A stretch of 64,000 nucleotides of DNA from KACC-23026 sp963829575 (GTDB lineage Bacteria > Bacillota > Bacilli > Bacillales > Sporolactobacillaceae), in contig CAWHJF010000003.1 of NCBI GenBank assembly GCA_963829575.1, positions 1-64,000 of the forward strand. The letters are read 5' to 3'. Positions 24,968 to 32,621 of this stretch are shown here, one piece after another (the first letter of the stretch is position 1; the number at the start of each line of letters is the position of its first letter). Position numbers and translations under genes: made by a program. The notes under the pieces were generated by a model. That model saw nothing but the letters and a program-made list of their open reading frames with translations. It searched no databases and had not been told where the DNA came from.

Positions 24968-25901
24968 GAATAGTACCTCCTTTAATTTTATTAAGAATAA
25001 GATCTGCTATCTCAAATGCTGTAAAACGTTCAATTGGGCGACTTATCCTATTCAAAACGACAGATTGTAGCAATCGTGTTGAAGTCTCAAAATGCCAGTT
25101 TAATAGATCTAATGGTGGAATGACTAAATTACGATATGTATTCTCATAAAGAATGCTTAGGCGTTCTAATCCATTTAATTGGTCAATTTTAAGTTTGTCT
25201 CCATCCTCCTTTTTTAATTCAAAGATTCCCTCTAAAGGTGCTGGAAAGTCCAAAAACTTAGATTTAACTGGCACAGCATATTTCTTTTCCCTCTTAAATA
25301 ATGATGTGTATTTTGAAAAATCCATCTTAAATTCTATTAAGCTGTTTTCCCACAACTTCTGTTGTGGATAAGAAGGTATGATAATTGGGTCATTTGATTC
25401 CGAAAACGTTACAGCAATGACATCATCTGTCAGAAGTTCAAAACCTAAGTTTAAAAAAACAGAGGCAAGCGTTGATTTACCTACGCCAGAATCTCCTATA
25501 ATAGCGTAAGCTTTTCCATCTATATAAAAAGCACTACCATGCAAAGGAAGAATTTTTCTTTGTAAAAGAATAACTCCCATACACGTACCTAAGATAACCG
25601 ATCTAGCAATGTCTTCCCTGTAATCTTTTAAAGGGTAAACTATTATTTTATTTCCCTCTTTGATAGAAAACACACCAACATTCAGAAACTTACACATGAC
25701 CTGTTTGTCTTTAATCAAAAAACCGTAACTTTTTCCGAGAAAGTCATTATTTAAATCCATTAATTCTTCTTGACTTATTATTATATCTACATCTATTAGA
25801 TTAATGTTATCAGTTGGAATTAACTCTTCAAAAGGTATATCACTACAAATAGAAAGTCCAAAAGCTTTATATATTTTCGATCTAGATTTATTAATATCCA
25901 C
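24939..25901 (-). CDS. lasso-peptide kinase (HPr kinase-like, PadeK/ThcoK type)
   Basis: The 320-residue protein has the P-loop IIGDSGVGKSTLASVFL near residue 135 and LLTDDVIAV near 160, which carries the acidic pair of HPr-kinase-like enzymes. A lasso kinase of this type phosphorylates the C-terminal Ser of the precursor. The precursor found here ends in Ser, which agrees. The start is GTG with SD AAAGGG. It follows the precursor gene after a hairpin that may lower its expression. Confidence 0.9.
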   Translation of the reverse strand: MDINKSRSKIYKAFGLSICSDIPFEELIPTDNINLIDVDIIISQEELMDLNNDFLGKSYGFLIKDKQVMCKFLNVGVFSIKEGNKIIVYPLKDYREDIARSVILGTCMGVILLQRKILPLHGSAFYIDGKAYAIIGDSGVGKSTLASVFLNLGFELLTDDVIAVTFSESNDPIIIPSYPQQKLWENSLIEFKMDFSKYTSLFKREKKYAVPVKSKFLDFPAPLEGIFELKKEDGDKLKIDQLNGLERLSILYENTYRNLVIPPLDLLNWHFETSTRLLQSVVLNRISRPIERFTAFEIADLILNKIKGGTIHDYYKSSRA

Positions 25902-25925
25902 TACTATTACCCTTTCCTATTTAAT

Positions 25926-25960
25926 GGAAAAGCCCTTATAAGATAAAACAAATAAGGGCC
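25926..25960 (-). terminator. partial terminator between lasso precursor and kinase genes
   Basis: GCCCTTAT and ATAAGGGC (minus strand) form an 8-bp stem with a 12-base loop and a short TTTT tail. Its place after the precursor gene fits attenuation that keeps the precursor in excess over the enzymes. Confidence 0.6.
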
Positions 25961-25997
25961 CACTAATTACTGCTTATGTTTAGATTATTTAAGCTCT

Positions 25998-26153
25998 TTA
26001 ACTCATTTGGTTCTCAGATAATCCATCACCGTTAGGATGCAAGTTAGAAATATTATCATTCCAAGCTCCATCATGATGATGACCAATTAGATTCCACATT
26101 GTCTCTTTGACTTCCAACATTTCTAGATTTGGTTTTTCCCATTTTTTCAGCAT
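25998..26153 (-). CDS. lasso-peptide precursor (A peptide), 51 residues
   Basis: I found this gene by translating the gap between C and K; it is too short for ordinary ORF lists. AAAGGAGGTGA lies just before the ATG. The leader is MLKKWEKPNLEMLEVKETM: it has the W-x-x-P-x-L B1-recognition pattern and the conserved Thr at -2. The predicted core starts with Trp: WNLIGHHHDGAW and continues for 32 residues to a terminal Ser. Asp9 is at the right distance to close a nine-residue macrolactam with the Trp1 amine. The terminal Ser is the expected target of the cluster kinase. The core is longer than most lasso peptides, so the tail may be trimmed. Confidence 0.9.
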   Translation of the reverse strand: MLKKWEKPNLEMLEVKETMWNLIGHHHDGAWNDNISNLHPNGDGLSENQMS

Positions 26154-26168
26154 TAGATTCACCTCCTT

Positions 26169-28103
26169 TCAAAAATTCATTTTTATAAATCTATAAACGA
26201 CCAAACTTTGGGTAAGTAAACGATAATGTGGGTCTATAATATTTTCTCTTTTTGGTCCCTTATTAGCTTTATCCAATGCCTGTAATATTAAATTTTTATT
26301 GAAATAACTTATCACGTTCTTATCATCAACTAGATGTCTAATATCATTTATGAAAAAATCCCAATTTGGAATCATACGATGAATCCAATCCGCGGCCTGA
26401 ATTCCCCTTACCCTCTGATTTAAACGAATCTCGTCAGGTAATATTTTGTTTGTTGATCGCCTTATAAGGGCTCGATCCATTCCCTTTTGAACATATTGAT
26501 TCTCTGGAAGAGAAAGGCAAAACCGAACAACGCGACTATCGAAAGTTGGATCTCGCTTCCATAAAGGATATTTCAAAGATAATTTTGTATATAAGGTATT
26601 TCCAGAATTCCAGGGAGCCATATCTTCAACAGTTCTCCTTCTTAGATCATAAATATTTGAGCCAGAAAACCACCCGTAATGATCCAATCCGTAAGCTTCA
26701 AGCTTTGAATATATTTGGGTTTGTTCTGCAAATGTAGAGCTTAATAAAGAATTTTCTATTACATTGTTCAAAACTTTTTGATTTCCAGCTGAAGTCATCT
26801 TAAAAATCATGGGTAGATTTCTAAATCTCGATCCACCCGTTTTTTTACTATACTGATTTAATTCAAGAAGAAGTTTGATCCATTTCATTCTCTTTAATAA
26901 TATTGCATAATAATTTAAAGCGTTTCCCCACGAAACGGTTAAATTCCCTGCATCACCATTCAATAAAACTCCGACATTCTCCTTATAAGCTTCTAAGAAA
27001 ATGCCCTTTAGCCAAAAAGAATTCTCAAAAAACTTGTAAGGCATTTCATTTATTTCAAGGATTGAATTCATCTCAGAATAAGAACTAATCCCATCAAAAT
27101 TCAAATAATGATCATTAATACCACCTACATATTCTACCGTTTTCTTTACTAGTGGTGATTCATTGGCCACTACTCGTTGTGATGTATAATCCACAAAGTC
27201 ACTTGGTGGAAGATAGCTAAATGTATGCAGTGTTCTGTCTTCTTTTTTAAGCTCCTTAGCTGCAAAACCTACGACCGCTCCCGAATCTAATCCACCACTT
27301 AAATGAGAACCAATGTTTTTATAGGTTCGTAAACGAGAGGTAACGGCTTTTTGAAAAACATCTTGAAAAGCTTCGACATATTCATCATCAGTTTTTAATT
27401 TGATTTTCTTTTCATGGAAAAATTGCCCATATTTATGTAATAATATTCCTCCATTTTTTATAGAAACAGTATGAAATGGTGGGATTTGATTAATATCCTT
27501 ATAAGGTGTTGTACGTGCTTCTACAGTGTCAATCATACCTGTTATCGCTAAATATTCCGCCAACCACTCTTCATTAAGTTCCTTTTTTATGTGAGGTAAG
27601 GAAAACAGCGGTTCTATTGTCGTACAGAATCCAAATACTTTTGGTGTCTTAAAATAATATAGTGTTCGATACCCAGAAGGATCCCTTGCCCCAAACATCT
27701 TCCGCTCTCTCTCATCCCAAATCATAAACGCAAAATCCCCGATCAAGTGCTTAGGACACTCTTCCCCCCATTTATAGTAAGCAAGAAGAATAAGCAGACT
27801 ATCAGGAATGGTCTTTTGATCTTCTCTCGGAACCTGAAGAGCTTCGAAGAGTTCCTCACGGTTATCAATAATACAATCAGCCGTAATCGCACATTTCCGT
27901 TCAGAGTCATAGAATGGAAGCTGTTCACCGATTGATTCAGGCGTGATCCACTGAGCATGGCAGCCAAGAAAGACCGGACCCTTTTGCCAAACTTGACTAT
28001 CATCAGCCGGAAATTTTTCCAAAGCCCTCATCATACCATCGCGTTGTTCAATGACAACTGGCTCCTCATTATTCAAATTATATAGTCCCGCTATTGCACT
28101 CAT
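26169..28103 (-). CDS. lasso-peptide macrolactam synthetase (C protein, asparagine-synthetase-like)
   Basis: The 644-residue protein activates the side chain of Asp9 of the core as an AMP ester and closes the ring with the N-terminal amine. It has an N-terminal glutaminase-like domain (MSAIAGLYNL, no Cys2, so no glutaminase activity) and a C-terminal synthetase domain with the PP-loop HLSGGLDSGAVVG near residue 268. The Cys loss is usual for lasso C proteins. The ATG has SD GGAGG. It is the first gene of the operon, with the precursor 15 bases downstream. Confidence 0.9.
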   Translation of the reverse strand: MSAIAGLYNLNNEEPVVIEQRDGMMRALEKFPADDSQVWQKGPVFLGCHAQWITPESIGEQLPFYDSERKCAITADCIIDNREELFEALQVPREDQKTIPDSLLILLAYYKWGEECPKHLIGDFAFMIWDERERKMFGARDPSGYRTLYYFKTPKVFGFCTTIEPLFSLPHIKKELNEEWLAEYLAITGMIDTVEARTTPYKDINQIPPFHTVSIKNGGILLHKYGQFFHEKKIKLKTDDEYVEAFQDVFQKAVTSRLRTYKNIGSHLSGGLDSGAVVGFAAKELKKEDRTLHTFSYLPPSDFVDYTSQRVVANESPLVKKTVEYVGGINDHYLNFDGISSYSEMNSILEINEMPYKFFENSFWLKGIFLEAYKENVGVLLNGDAGNLTVSWGNALNYYAILLKRMKWIKLLLELNQYSKKTGGSRFRNLPMIFKMTSAGNQKVLNNVIENSLLSSTFAEQTQIYSKLEAYGLDHYGWFSGSNIYDLRRRTVEDMAPWNSGNTLYTKLSLKYPLWKRDPTFDSRVVRFCLSLPENQYVQKGMDRALIRRSTNKILPDEIRLNQRVRGIQAADWIHRMIPNWDFFINDIRHLVDDKNVISYFNKNLILQALDKANKGPKRENIIDPHYRLLTQSLVVYRFIKMNF

Positions 28104-28147
28104 GGAAAGCCTCCGAATCTAAAATCTCGTAACGTCTATTTGAAATT

Positions 28148-28165
28148 CGTTCTAATTAAAGAACG
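28148..28165. promoter_or_regulatory. SinR-type operator in the lasso operon leader
   Basis: CGTTCTAATTAAAGAACG is an imperfect 18-bp palindrome, with AAAGAACG matching the arm of the perfect eps operator. It lies about 45 bases upstream of the C gene. Confidence 0.65.
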
Positions 28166-28260
28166 ATCATGTAGACACATTGATTAACATTCAAGAAAAG
28201 TATAATTATTGGCGTGAAAATAAGCCTTTTAATTTTAAAAGCAACTTTTTATCTTATCTT

Positions 28261-28317
28261 GTTCCATTTAGAGAACGGGTATATACTTAAAATACCATCA
28301 CGTTTTTCCAATGTCAA
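28261..28317 (-). promoter_or_regulatory. lasso operon sigma-A promoter with an operator at the transcription start
   Basis: TTGACA (28312-28317) and TATTTT (28289-28294) are 17 bases apart on the minus strand. The palindrome-like GTTCTCTAAATGGAAC (28261-28276, minus strand) follows the expected start point; its first arm, GTTCTCT, equals the SinR half-site GTTCTYT. The leader is about 180 bases long. Confidence 0.7.
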
Positions 28318-28377
28318 CTAGGTTTCACAAAAGTTTTTCCAATTTTTATGTGCATATTATTATATAAGGAGACCACT

Positions 28378-29259
28378 ATGACCAACCTTACCGATTCTCC
28401 CATAAATCGAGAAAAACTCAGCCGCCGACAATTTTTAACCCGAGTAGGATTGAGTGCGATTGGCGCCGCCGCCCTGCTGACACCTGGCTATTCCTTTTTT
28501 TTAGAGCGTTTTTGGGTGGAAACCACCCATCTAAACTTGACGATGGCTAAGCTCCCAAAAACGTTCAATAGCCTGCGCGTCGTTCAAATCAGTGACCTCC
28601 ACCTTGGGTACTACTATAATGTTCACAATCTCGAAAGCATCGTTCACCGGGTCAACAAATTAAAGCCAGATCTAATTTGTTTTACTGGTGACCTGGTACA
28701 CGACTCTCTCGACGGAATCGAGAAAAGCATCCCAGCCCTTCAAAGTCTTCAAGCTCGAGTTGCTAAATTTGCCATCTTCGGCAATCACGATTTCCTCGCG
28801 GGCGATCCAGAACGGGTTCAAGCCACATTAGAAAAAGGCGGGTTCCAATTCTTGAGAAACAGCCACATCACTTTAACGAAGGGAAACCATTCCATTCACA
28901 TCGCAGGAATGGATGATTTATTCGGCGGACACCCAGATGGTAAGCAAACATTGGCCGGAATCCCACCGGAAGCGTTCACCTTACTACTCGCCCACGAACC
29001 GGACCTTGCGGATTGGGAAGTGCCGCGGCCGGTTGACCTCATGCTCTCTGGGCACAGCCATGGCGGGCAAATTCGGGTTCCATTCTATGGGGCGATTTAT
29101 CGCCCCGACGGAGCGAAGCATTATATAGAAGGTTTGAAAATGTTTCTGGATTCGGACATGCTGCTTTATGTAAATCGAGGGATCGGTTGTACCTTTCTCC
29201 CCTTCCGATTTAATTGTCGGCCAGAAATTACGGTTTTTAATCTATACTCGAAAGCGTGA
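28378..29259 (+). CDS. Tat-exported calcineurin-like metallophosphoesterase (YkuE family)
   Basis: The 293-residue protein has a twin-arginine signal (LSRRQFLTRVGLSAIGAAALL) and then the metal motifs DLHLGYY, TGDLVHD, GNHDF and GHSHGGQ of the metallophosphoesterase fold. It probably acts outside the membrane on a lipid- or wall-linked phosphate ester, like YkuE. SD GGAG precedes the ATG at 28378; the frame opens 30 bases earlier but without SD. It diverges from the lasso operon and shares the intergenic region with it. Confidence 0.85.
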   Translation: MTNLTDSPINREKLSRRQFLTRVGLSAIGAAALLTPGYSFFLERFWVETTHLNLTMAKLPKTFNSLRVVQISDLHLGYYYNVHNLESIVHRVNKLKPDLICFTGDLVHDSLDGIEKSIPALQSLQARVAKFAIFGNHDFLAGDPERVQATLEKGGFQFLRNSHITLTKGNHSIHIAGMDDLFGGHPDGKQTLAGIPPEAFTLLLAHEPDLADWEVPRPVDLMLSGHSHGGQIRVPFYGAIYRPDGAKHYIEGLKMFLDSDMLLYVNRGIGCTFLPFRFNCRPEITVFNLYSKA

Positions 29260-29410
29260 CTTGATCTTAATGAGTGGTACCGCCTCGAGTTCTTTGCCCA
29301 TACGAGCGCACATATCTGAGATCGAAATCCGGCGTGACTGAGTTTTAATGGGTACATCCTTTCTCTATCTATAATAGAAGGAGTGCTGCGCAGGACATCC
29401 TCTATCCCCA

Positions 29411-29455
29411 CACAAAAGCCCACCTCATCAATCGAGGTGGGCCGTTTGCTTTTTG
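29411..29455. terminator. bidirectional terminator between phosphoesterase and ccdC-like genes
   Basis: GCCCACCTC and GAGGTGGGC form a 9-bp stem (29418-29442) with T-rich tracts on both sides, serving the convergent genes. Confidence 0.75.
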
Positions 29456-29457
29456 TT

Positions 29458-29946
29458 TTAAGTTGTTACAACCGGATCAATTTTTTTCTCAAGACGCTTG
29501 TACATGATGTACATCGCGATTCGCCATGGGAGGATCATTCCAAAGGCGAGGATGAAAAATAGGGAGCCGGTTTGCGGTAAGGTGATGACATTGACGTCCC
29601 GTTCAATGATGACTTTCATGAGAACACGAAGGATTAGTAACCCGATTAGAACAAACGCAAAGGCTTTTGAGCGTTTGAGGTAGATTTGTTCGTCACGGAT
29701 TTCGAATGTCGAGGTCTTCACGAGTAAGATCGAGAACAGGCACCCCACTAGAAACGCAATGACTAGATACGATAAAGAGATGCGGCACCCTGGGTATAAG
29801 AACATGAGAAACCCGGTCGACATACCAAGCGGTGGGATTAAAATCTTGCGCGCATTGGTTGGTCGATTGGATGCCTTTAGACGAACGAAAATAATGCTTC
29901 CTGCAAAGAGAATTCCAATGAGTAAACTGGCTAGCTGTATCCACAT
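29458..29946 (-). CDS. CcdC-family membrane protein (YneJ-like)
   Basis: The 162-residue protein has four or five membrane helices and the family pattern with KASNRPTNARKILIPPLGMSTGF early, FEIRDEQIYLKRSKAFAF in the middle and ILPWRIAMYIMYKRLEKK at the end. In B. subtilis ccdC (yneJ) lies near ccdA, close to yneF and sirA, so the place fits. A direct role in cytochrome c maturation has not been shown for CcdC. Confidence 0.8.
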   Translation of the reverse strand: MWIQLASLLIGILFAGSIIFVRLKASNRPTNARKILIPPLGMSTGFLMFLYPGCRISLSYLVIAFLVGCLFSILLVKTSTFEIRDEQIYLKRSKAFAFVLIGLLILRVLMKVIIERDVNVITLPQTGSLFFILAFGMILPWRIAMYIMYKRLEKKIDPVVTT

Positions 29947-30025
29947 AGTATCAACCTTCTTATCTAAAGCCGATTCTGTTCTTTCTATATTATACCGTTT
30001 TGAGAACGCTTTTTAAAGGGAACGT

Positions 30026-30880
30026 CTATTTTCCTTTTTGCGAAATATACTGTTCGAGGGTCCAATTATGCGTGTGGATTTGGGTTGCGACATCCACGCC
30101 GACATAACGAATGTGCCAAGGCTCATATTCATACCCTGTAATGTTCTGGTCGCCTTTTGGATAGCGGATGATAAAGCCATATTTATAAGCATTGGCGGAC
30201 AACCATTGGCCTTCAGGTGTGTCGCCAAACTTTTGGATCAGTTCGTCATTCACATCCGCTGCCGTCACGTCGATCGCAAGGCCGGTTTGGTGTTCACTTG
30301 TTCCCGGATGCGCACTCACAATAGACGCTTGCTTATAGCCTTCATTTTTGACGTTAAAAGCAAAAATGGCTTTTTGCGTCGTATACGAACGGTAACCTGA
30401 TTGACCGTATAAGTGAATGCCTTGCGCGCTCGCTGCGTCAAACATTTTTTCTAGAGCGGTCGCGGCCACTTGACGCATTTCGCGTTTTTCAATTTTTTCG
30501 GTGTACGGAAATGTTACATTTGGGTATACCAGATTTGGCGGTACATAACCATCTGGTAATTTATGTGTTTTATTCACGAGTACCGTGATCGAAGTGGGAT
30601 TACTGACCGTTTGAATCGCACCCGGTTGTGAGTCAGAGCTTGTGCTGGCGTTCGAATCACTCGTATTTGAAGACGTGTTGGACCCCTTGGTTGAATCCGC
30701 TTTGCCCGTATCCGATTTTGAAGACGATTTAGACGCTCCGCCCGAAGTCTTAGTTTGCGTCAACGATGATTGGGTCGTTTGTTTGGATGATGAATTCGCA
30801 GAGGGCTTGTCATTTACCCCACATGCGGCTGTAACGGTGAGTGTAGTCACCAAAATAAGACTTTTTATCACGTATTTCAC
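30026..30880 (-). CDS. VanY-type D-Ala-D-Ala carboxypeptidase lipoprotein
   Basis: The 284-residue protein starts with a lipoprotein signal ending at the lipobox VTAAC. A Ser/Thr/Lys-rich linker follows (about residues 25-90) and then the M15B domain: SGYRSYTTQ, STSEHQTG-type block SEHQTGLAIDVTA (zinc His and Asp) and EPWHIRYV (Glu base and zinc His). It would trim the terminal D-Ala of peptidoglycan stem peptides outside the membrane. The start is GTG with SD AAGGTG. Resistance to glycopeptides is not implied. Confidence 0.9.
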   Translation of the reverse strand: MKYVIKSLILVTTLTVTAACGVNDKPSANSSSKQTTQSSLTQTKTSGGASKSSSKSDTGKADSTKGSNTSSNTSDSNASTSSDSQPGAIQTVSNPTSITVLVNKTHKLPDGYVPPNLVYPNVTFPYTEKIEKREMRQVAATALEKMFDAASAQGIHLYGQSGYRSYTTQKAIFAFNVKNEGYKQASIVSAHPGTSEHQTGLAIDVTAADVNDELIQKFGDTPEGQWLSANAYKYGFIIRYPKGDQNITGYEYEPWHIRYVGVDVATQIHTHNWTLEQYISQKGK

Positions 30881-31122
30881 TGTTGAGCACCTTCCCGTTC
30901 AAGTAGCTTTTACTATCAGTATTACCCTATTCATAAGAGTTTCTGTCATAGTGGAACAACATTTGTCGAGTCTTGAAACTCTTAATCGTTTCATTAGTTT
31001 TAAAAGGTTTATTGGATTTATAAATAAAAACATGGGTTGTGCGATAAAAAGAACGCACCAAACATCATGATTCGACATGTTCTTCCTAACTATATCATAT
31101 TTTACGTAAATTGATTAGAACG

Positions 31123-31198
31123 TTGTCGAGTCTTGTCAAAAAATTTTTGGGTATTTTTTTAAATTGTGACAAAATTTTTAATTTACATTCTTTATAAT
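31123..31198 (+). promoter_or_regulatory. sinI promoter with tandem Spo0A-box-like sites
   Basis: TTGTCGAG (31123-31130) and TTGTCAAA (31133-31140) are each one base off the Spo0A box TTGTCGAA and are ten bases apart. TATAAT lies at 31193-31198 with no good -35, as for an activated promoter. A further TTGTCGAG lies near 30965. Spo0A activates sinI in B. subtilis. Confidence 0.6.
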
Positions 31199-31204
31199 AA
31201 TAGA

Positions 31205-31324
31205 AAAAGGGTAGGACGACTTTTAGGGGACGATGAAGGATATTTTTTATCTGGGCACCTTAAAATATCCAGAGTTAGTGGTGCAACCGACCGGAATAGA
31301 TGAGTCCGGGGAAGGAAGTTTAAA
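31205..31324 (+). other. structured 5' leader of sinI, possible pseudoknot
   Basis: The leader of about 120 bases can form GGATATTTT/AAAATATCC (31238-31246 with 31262-31270). GCACC in that loop (31255-31259) can pair with GGTGC at 31280-31284, making an H-type pseudoknot. CCGGA/TCCGG (31291-31295 with 31305-31309) forms another hairpin just before the SD. No known riboswitch was recognised. Confidence 0.45.
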
Positions 31325-31519
31325 ATGAATCAACGCGTGTTGGATCAGGAGTGGATTAATCTGATGAAAGAAGCACGGGATTTAGGTTTATCGATTGAAG
31401 AAGTTCGAAAATTTTTGGAAAATTTCAACGATAAAGATAAGCAACCGTTCTGGATGCTAGATGAAGAAAAACCTAGCTCTGGTTTTTCTTCCATTTTTGA
31501 TATTCCAAAAACTCTTTAA
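31325..31519 (+). CDS. sinI: SinI anti-repressor
   Basis: Sixty-four residues. LDQEWINLMKEARDLGLSIEEVRKFLE matches the SinI helical hook that pairs with SinR (key block LDQEWI..M.EA). The C-terminal 25 residues have no clear parallel and are encoded opposite the end of sinR. SD GGAAGGAAG precedes the ATG. In B. subtilis sinI and sinR are tandem; here the two genes are convergent and overlap by 47 bases. Confidence 0.85.
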   Translation: MNQRVLDQEWINLMKEARDLGLSIEEVRKFLENFNDKDKQPFWMLDEEKPSSGFSSIFDIPKTL

Positions 31520-31826
31520 ACTCATCTTTGTCAATTCCGCTGTCCATGGCTTCTTTAACAATGGTTAACCACTCAGTATCTAAATTGTCCGTCCCCTTAG
31601 AACGACTTACATATAGGCCATCTTCGGATTCATCATTATTGATTAAACTTGTTACACTAACATTTAGAACATCTGCTACTTTTTCTATGAATTGGATCGA
31701 GGGGTTGCGTCGTAAATTGCGCTCGATGGTGCTTAAATAGGATTTGGCCACGCCAGCCCGTTCAGCGAGCTCAGATAATGACAAGCCTCTCGATTCTCTT
31801 AATTTCTTGATTTTCTCACCTAACAT
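31473..31826 (-). CDS. sinR: SinR master repressor of biofilm genes
   Basis: The 117-residue protein matches B. subtilis SinR along its length: HTH domain SLSELAERAGVAKSYLSTIERN and NPSIQFIEKVADVLNVS, then a C-terminal domain with LDTEWLTIVKEAMDSGIDKDEF and EFLEYQKWKK, which binds SinI or self-associates. The ATG at 31826 has SD GAGGA. The promoter -10 (TATAAT, 31867-31872 on the minus strand) has a single operator half-site (CGTTCTTAAT, 31879-31888) upstream, so autoregulation is possible. The operators in this window fit its known half-site. Confidence 0.9.
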   Translation of the reverse strand: MLGEKIKKLRESRGLSLSELAERAGVAKSYLSTIERNLRRNPSIQFIEKVADVLNVSVTSLINNDESEDGLYVSRSKGTDNLDTEWLTIVKEAMDSGIDKDEFKEFLEYQKWKKNQS

Positions 31827-32031
31827 TGAATGTCCTCGCAATCTCTTCCCTAATTTATCTACCTTTATTATAACGCAGATTAAGAACGCATCCCATTACG
31901 GATCTATTACATTCCTAATTCATTCATTTCTTATATTTTATAGGTATGCTTACCATTTATTAGTCTAATAAGCTTTTTGGATGGTACACACATCTCAAAT
32001 AGGTCATACGTACACATTTATGTATAGTTAA

Positions 32032-32062
32032 GGCACTCATTTAATAATGAGTGCCTCTTTTG
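32032..32062 (+). terminator. hairpin with T tract
   Basis: GGCACTCATT and AATGAGTGCC form a 10-bp stem with loop TAAT, followed by TCTTTTG on the plus strand. The gap 31827-32166 otherwise holds the sinR promoter and the yneF terminator. Confidence 0.6.
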
Positions 32063-32110
32063 TGCGTTTTGAAATGAAAAGTTGGCTACGCGTTTGAACA
32101 CGAAGTTTCA

Positions 32111-32151
32111 TTAAAAACGAAGGCTGGTCGCAATGACTTTGCGATCCAGCC
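32111..32151 (-). terminator. terminator after yneF
   Basis: GGCTGGATCGCAAA-type arm pairs with TTGCGACCAGCC on the minus strand, followed by TTCGTTTTTAATG. Confidence 0.75.
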
Positions 32152-32166
32152 AGTGTTTTCTACTGA

Positions 32167-32382
32167 TTATTTCATTTGCTTTTGCATGGCTTTCATCATT
32201 TGATTGATTTTCTTTTGGGATGGGTTTTGTCCCATTTGCATCATCATGACGCGAAGCATATTCTCGTTAATCGGTGGATTCTTTTTCAAGTAATCCATCA
32301 TATATTTTCTAGCGATGAAGAATCCGAGCACAACGCCCAAGATAACACCAACTAGTCCAATTACAATATACAACCATAGCAT
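32167..32382 (-). CDS. yneF: YneF family (UPF0154) small membrane protein
   Basis: Seventy-one residues: one N-terminal membrane helix (IVIGLVGVILGVVLGFFIA) and then RKYMMDYLKKNPPINENMLR and GQNPSQKKINQMMKAM, the invariant family blocks. The start MLWLY matches the family; a longer frame from 32421 would add a basic N-terminus. SD AGGAGG is 12 bases upstream. It follows sirA, as in B. subtilis. Function unknown. Confidence 0.9.
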   Translation of the reverse strand: MLWLYIVIGLVGVILGVVLGFFIARKYMMDYLKKNPPINENMLRVMMMQMGQNPSQKKINQMMKAMQKQMK

Positions 32383-32621
32383 GGGTGACCGTTTCCTCCT
32401 TTTCCACTTCATAGCTGTCAAAAGTTCTCTTGATTGCCACTAACTTATGGAAAGACCGTTCAATAAAGACGCTTCCAAAAACAGTTTACACTATCCCTCT
32501 AGTGAGTACAACTGTATTCTATTAAAGACCAGGGGATGGGCGTCTTGTTTTGAACAAATTGGAAACTTCTAAATCAATTTGAGTGGACCTTTCCTCGCAA
32601 TAAAAGATGAGCCAAATCGCT

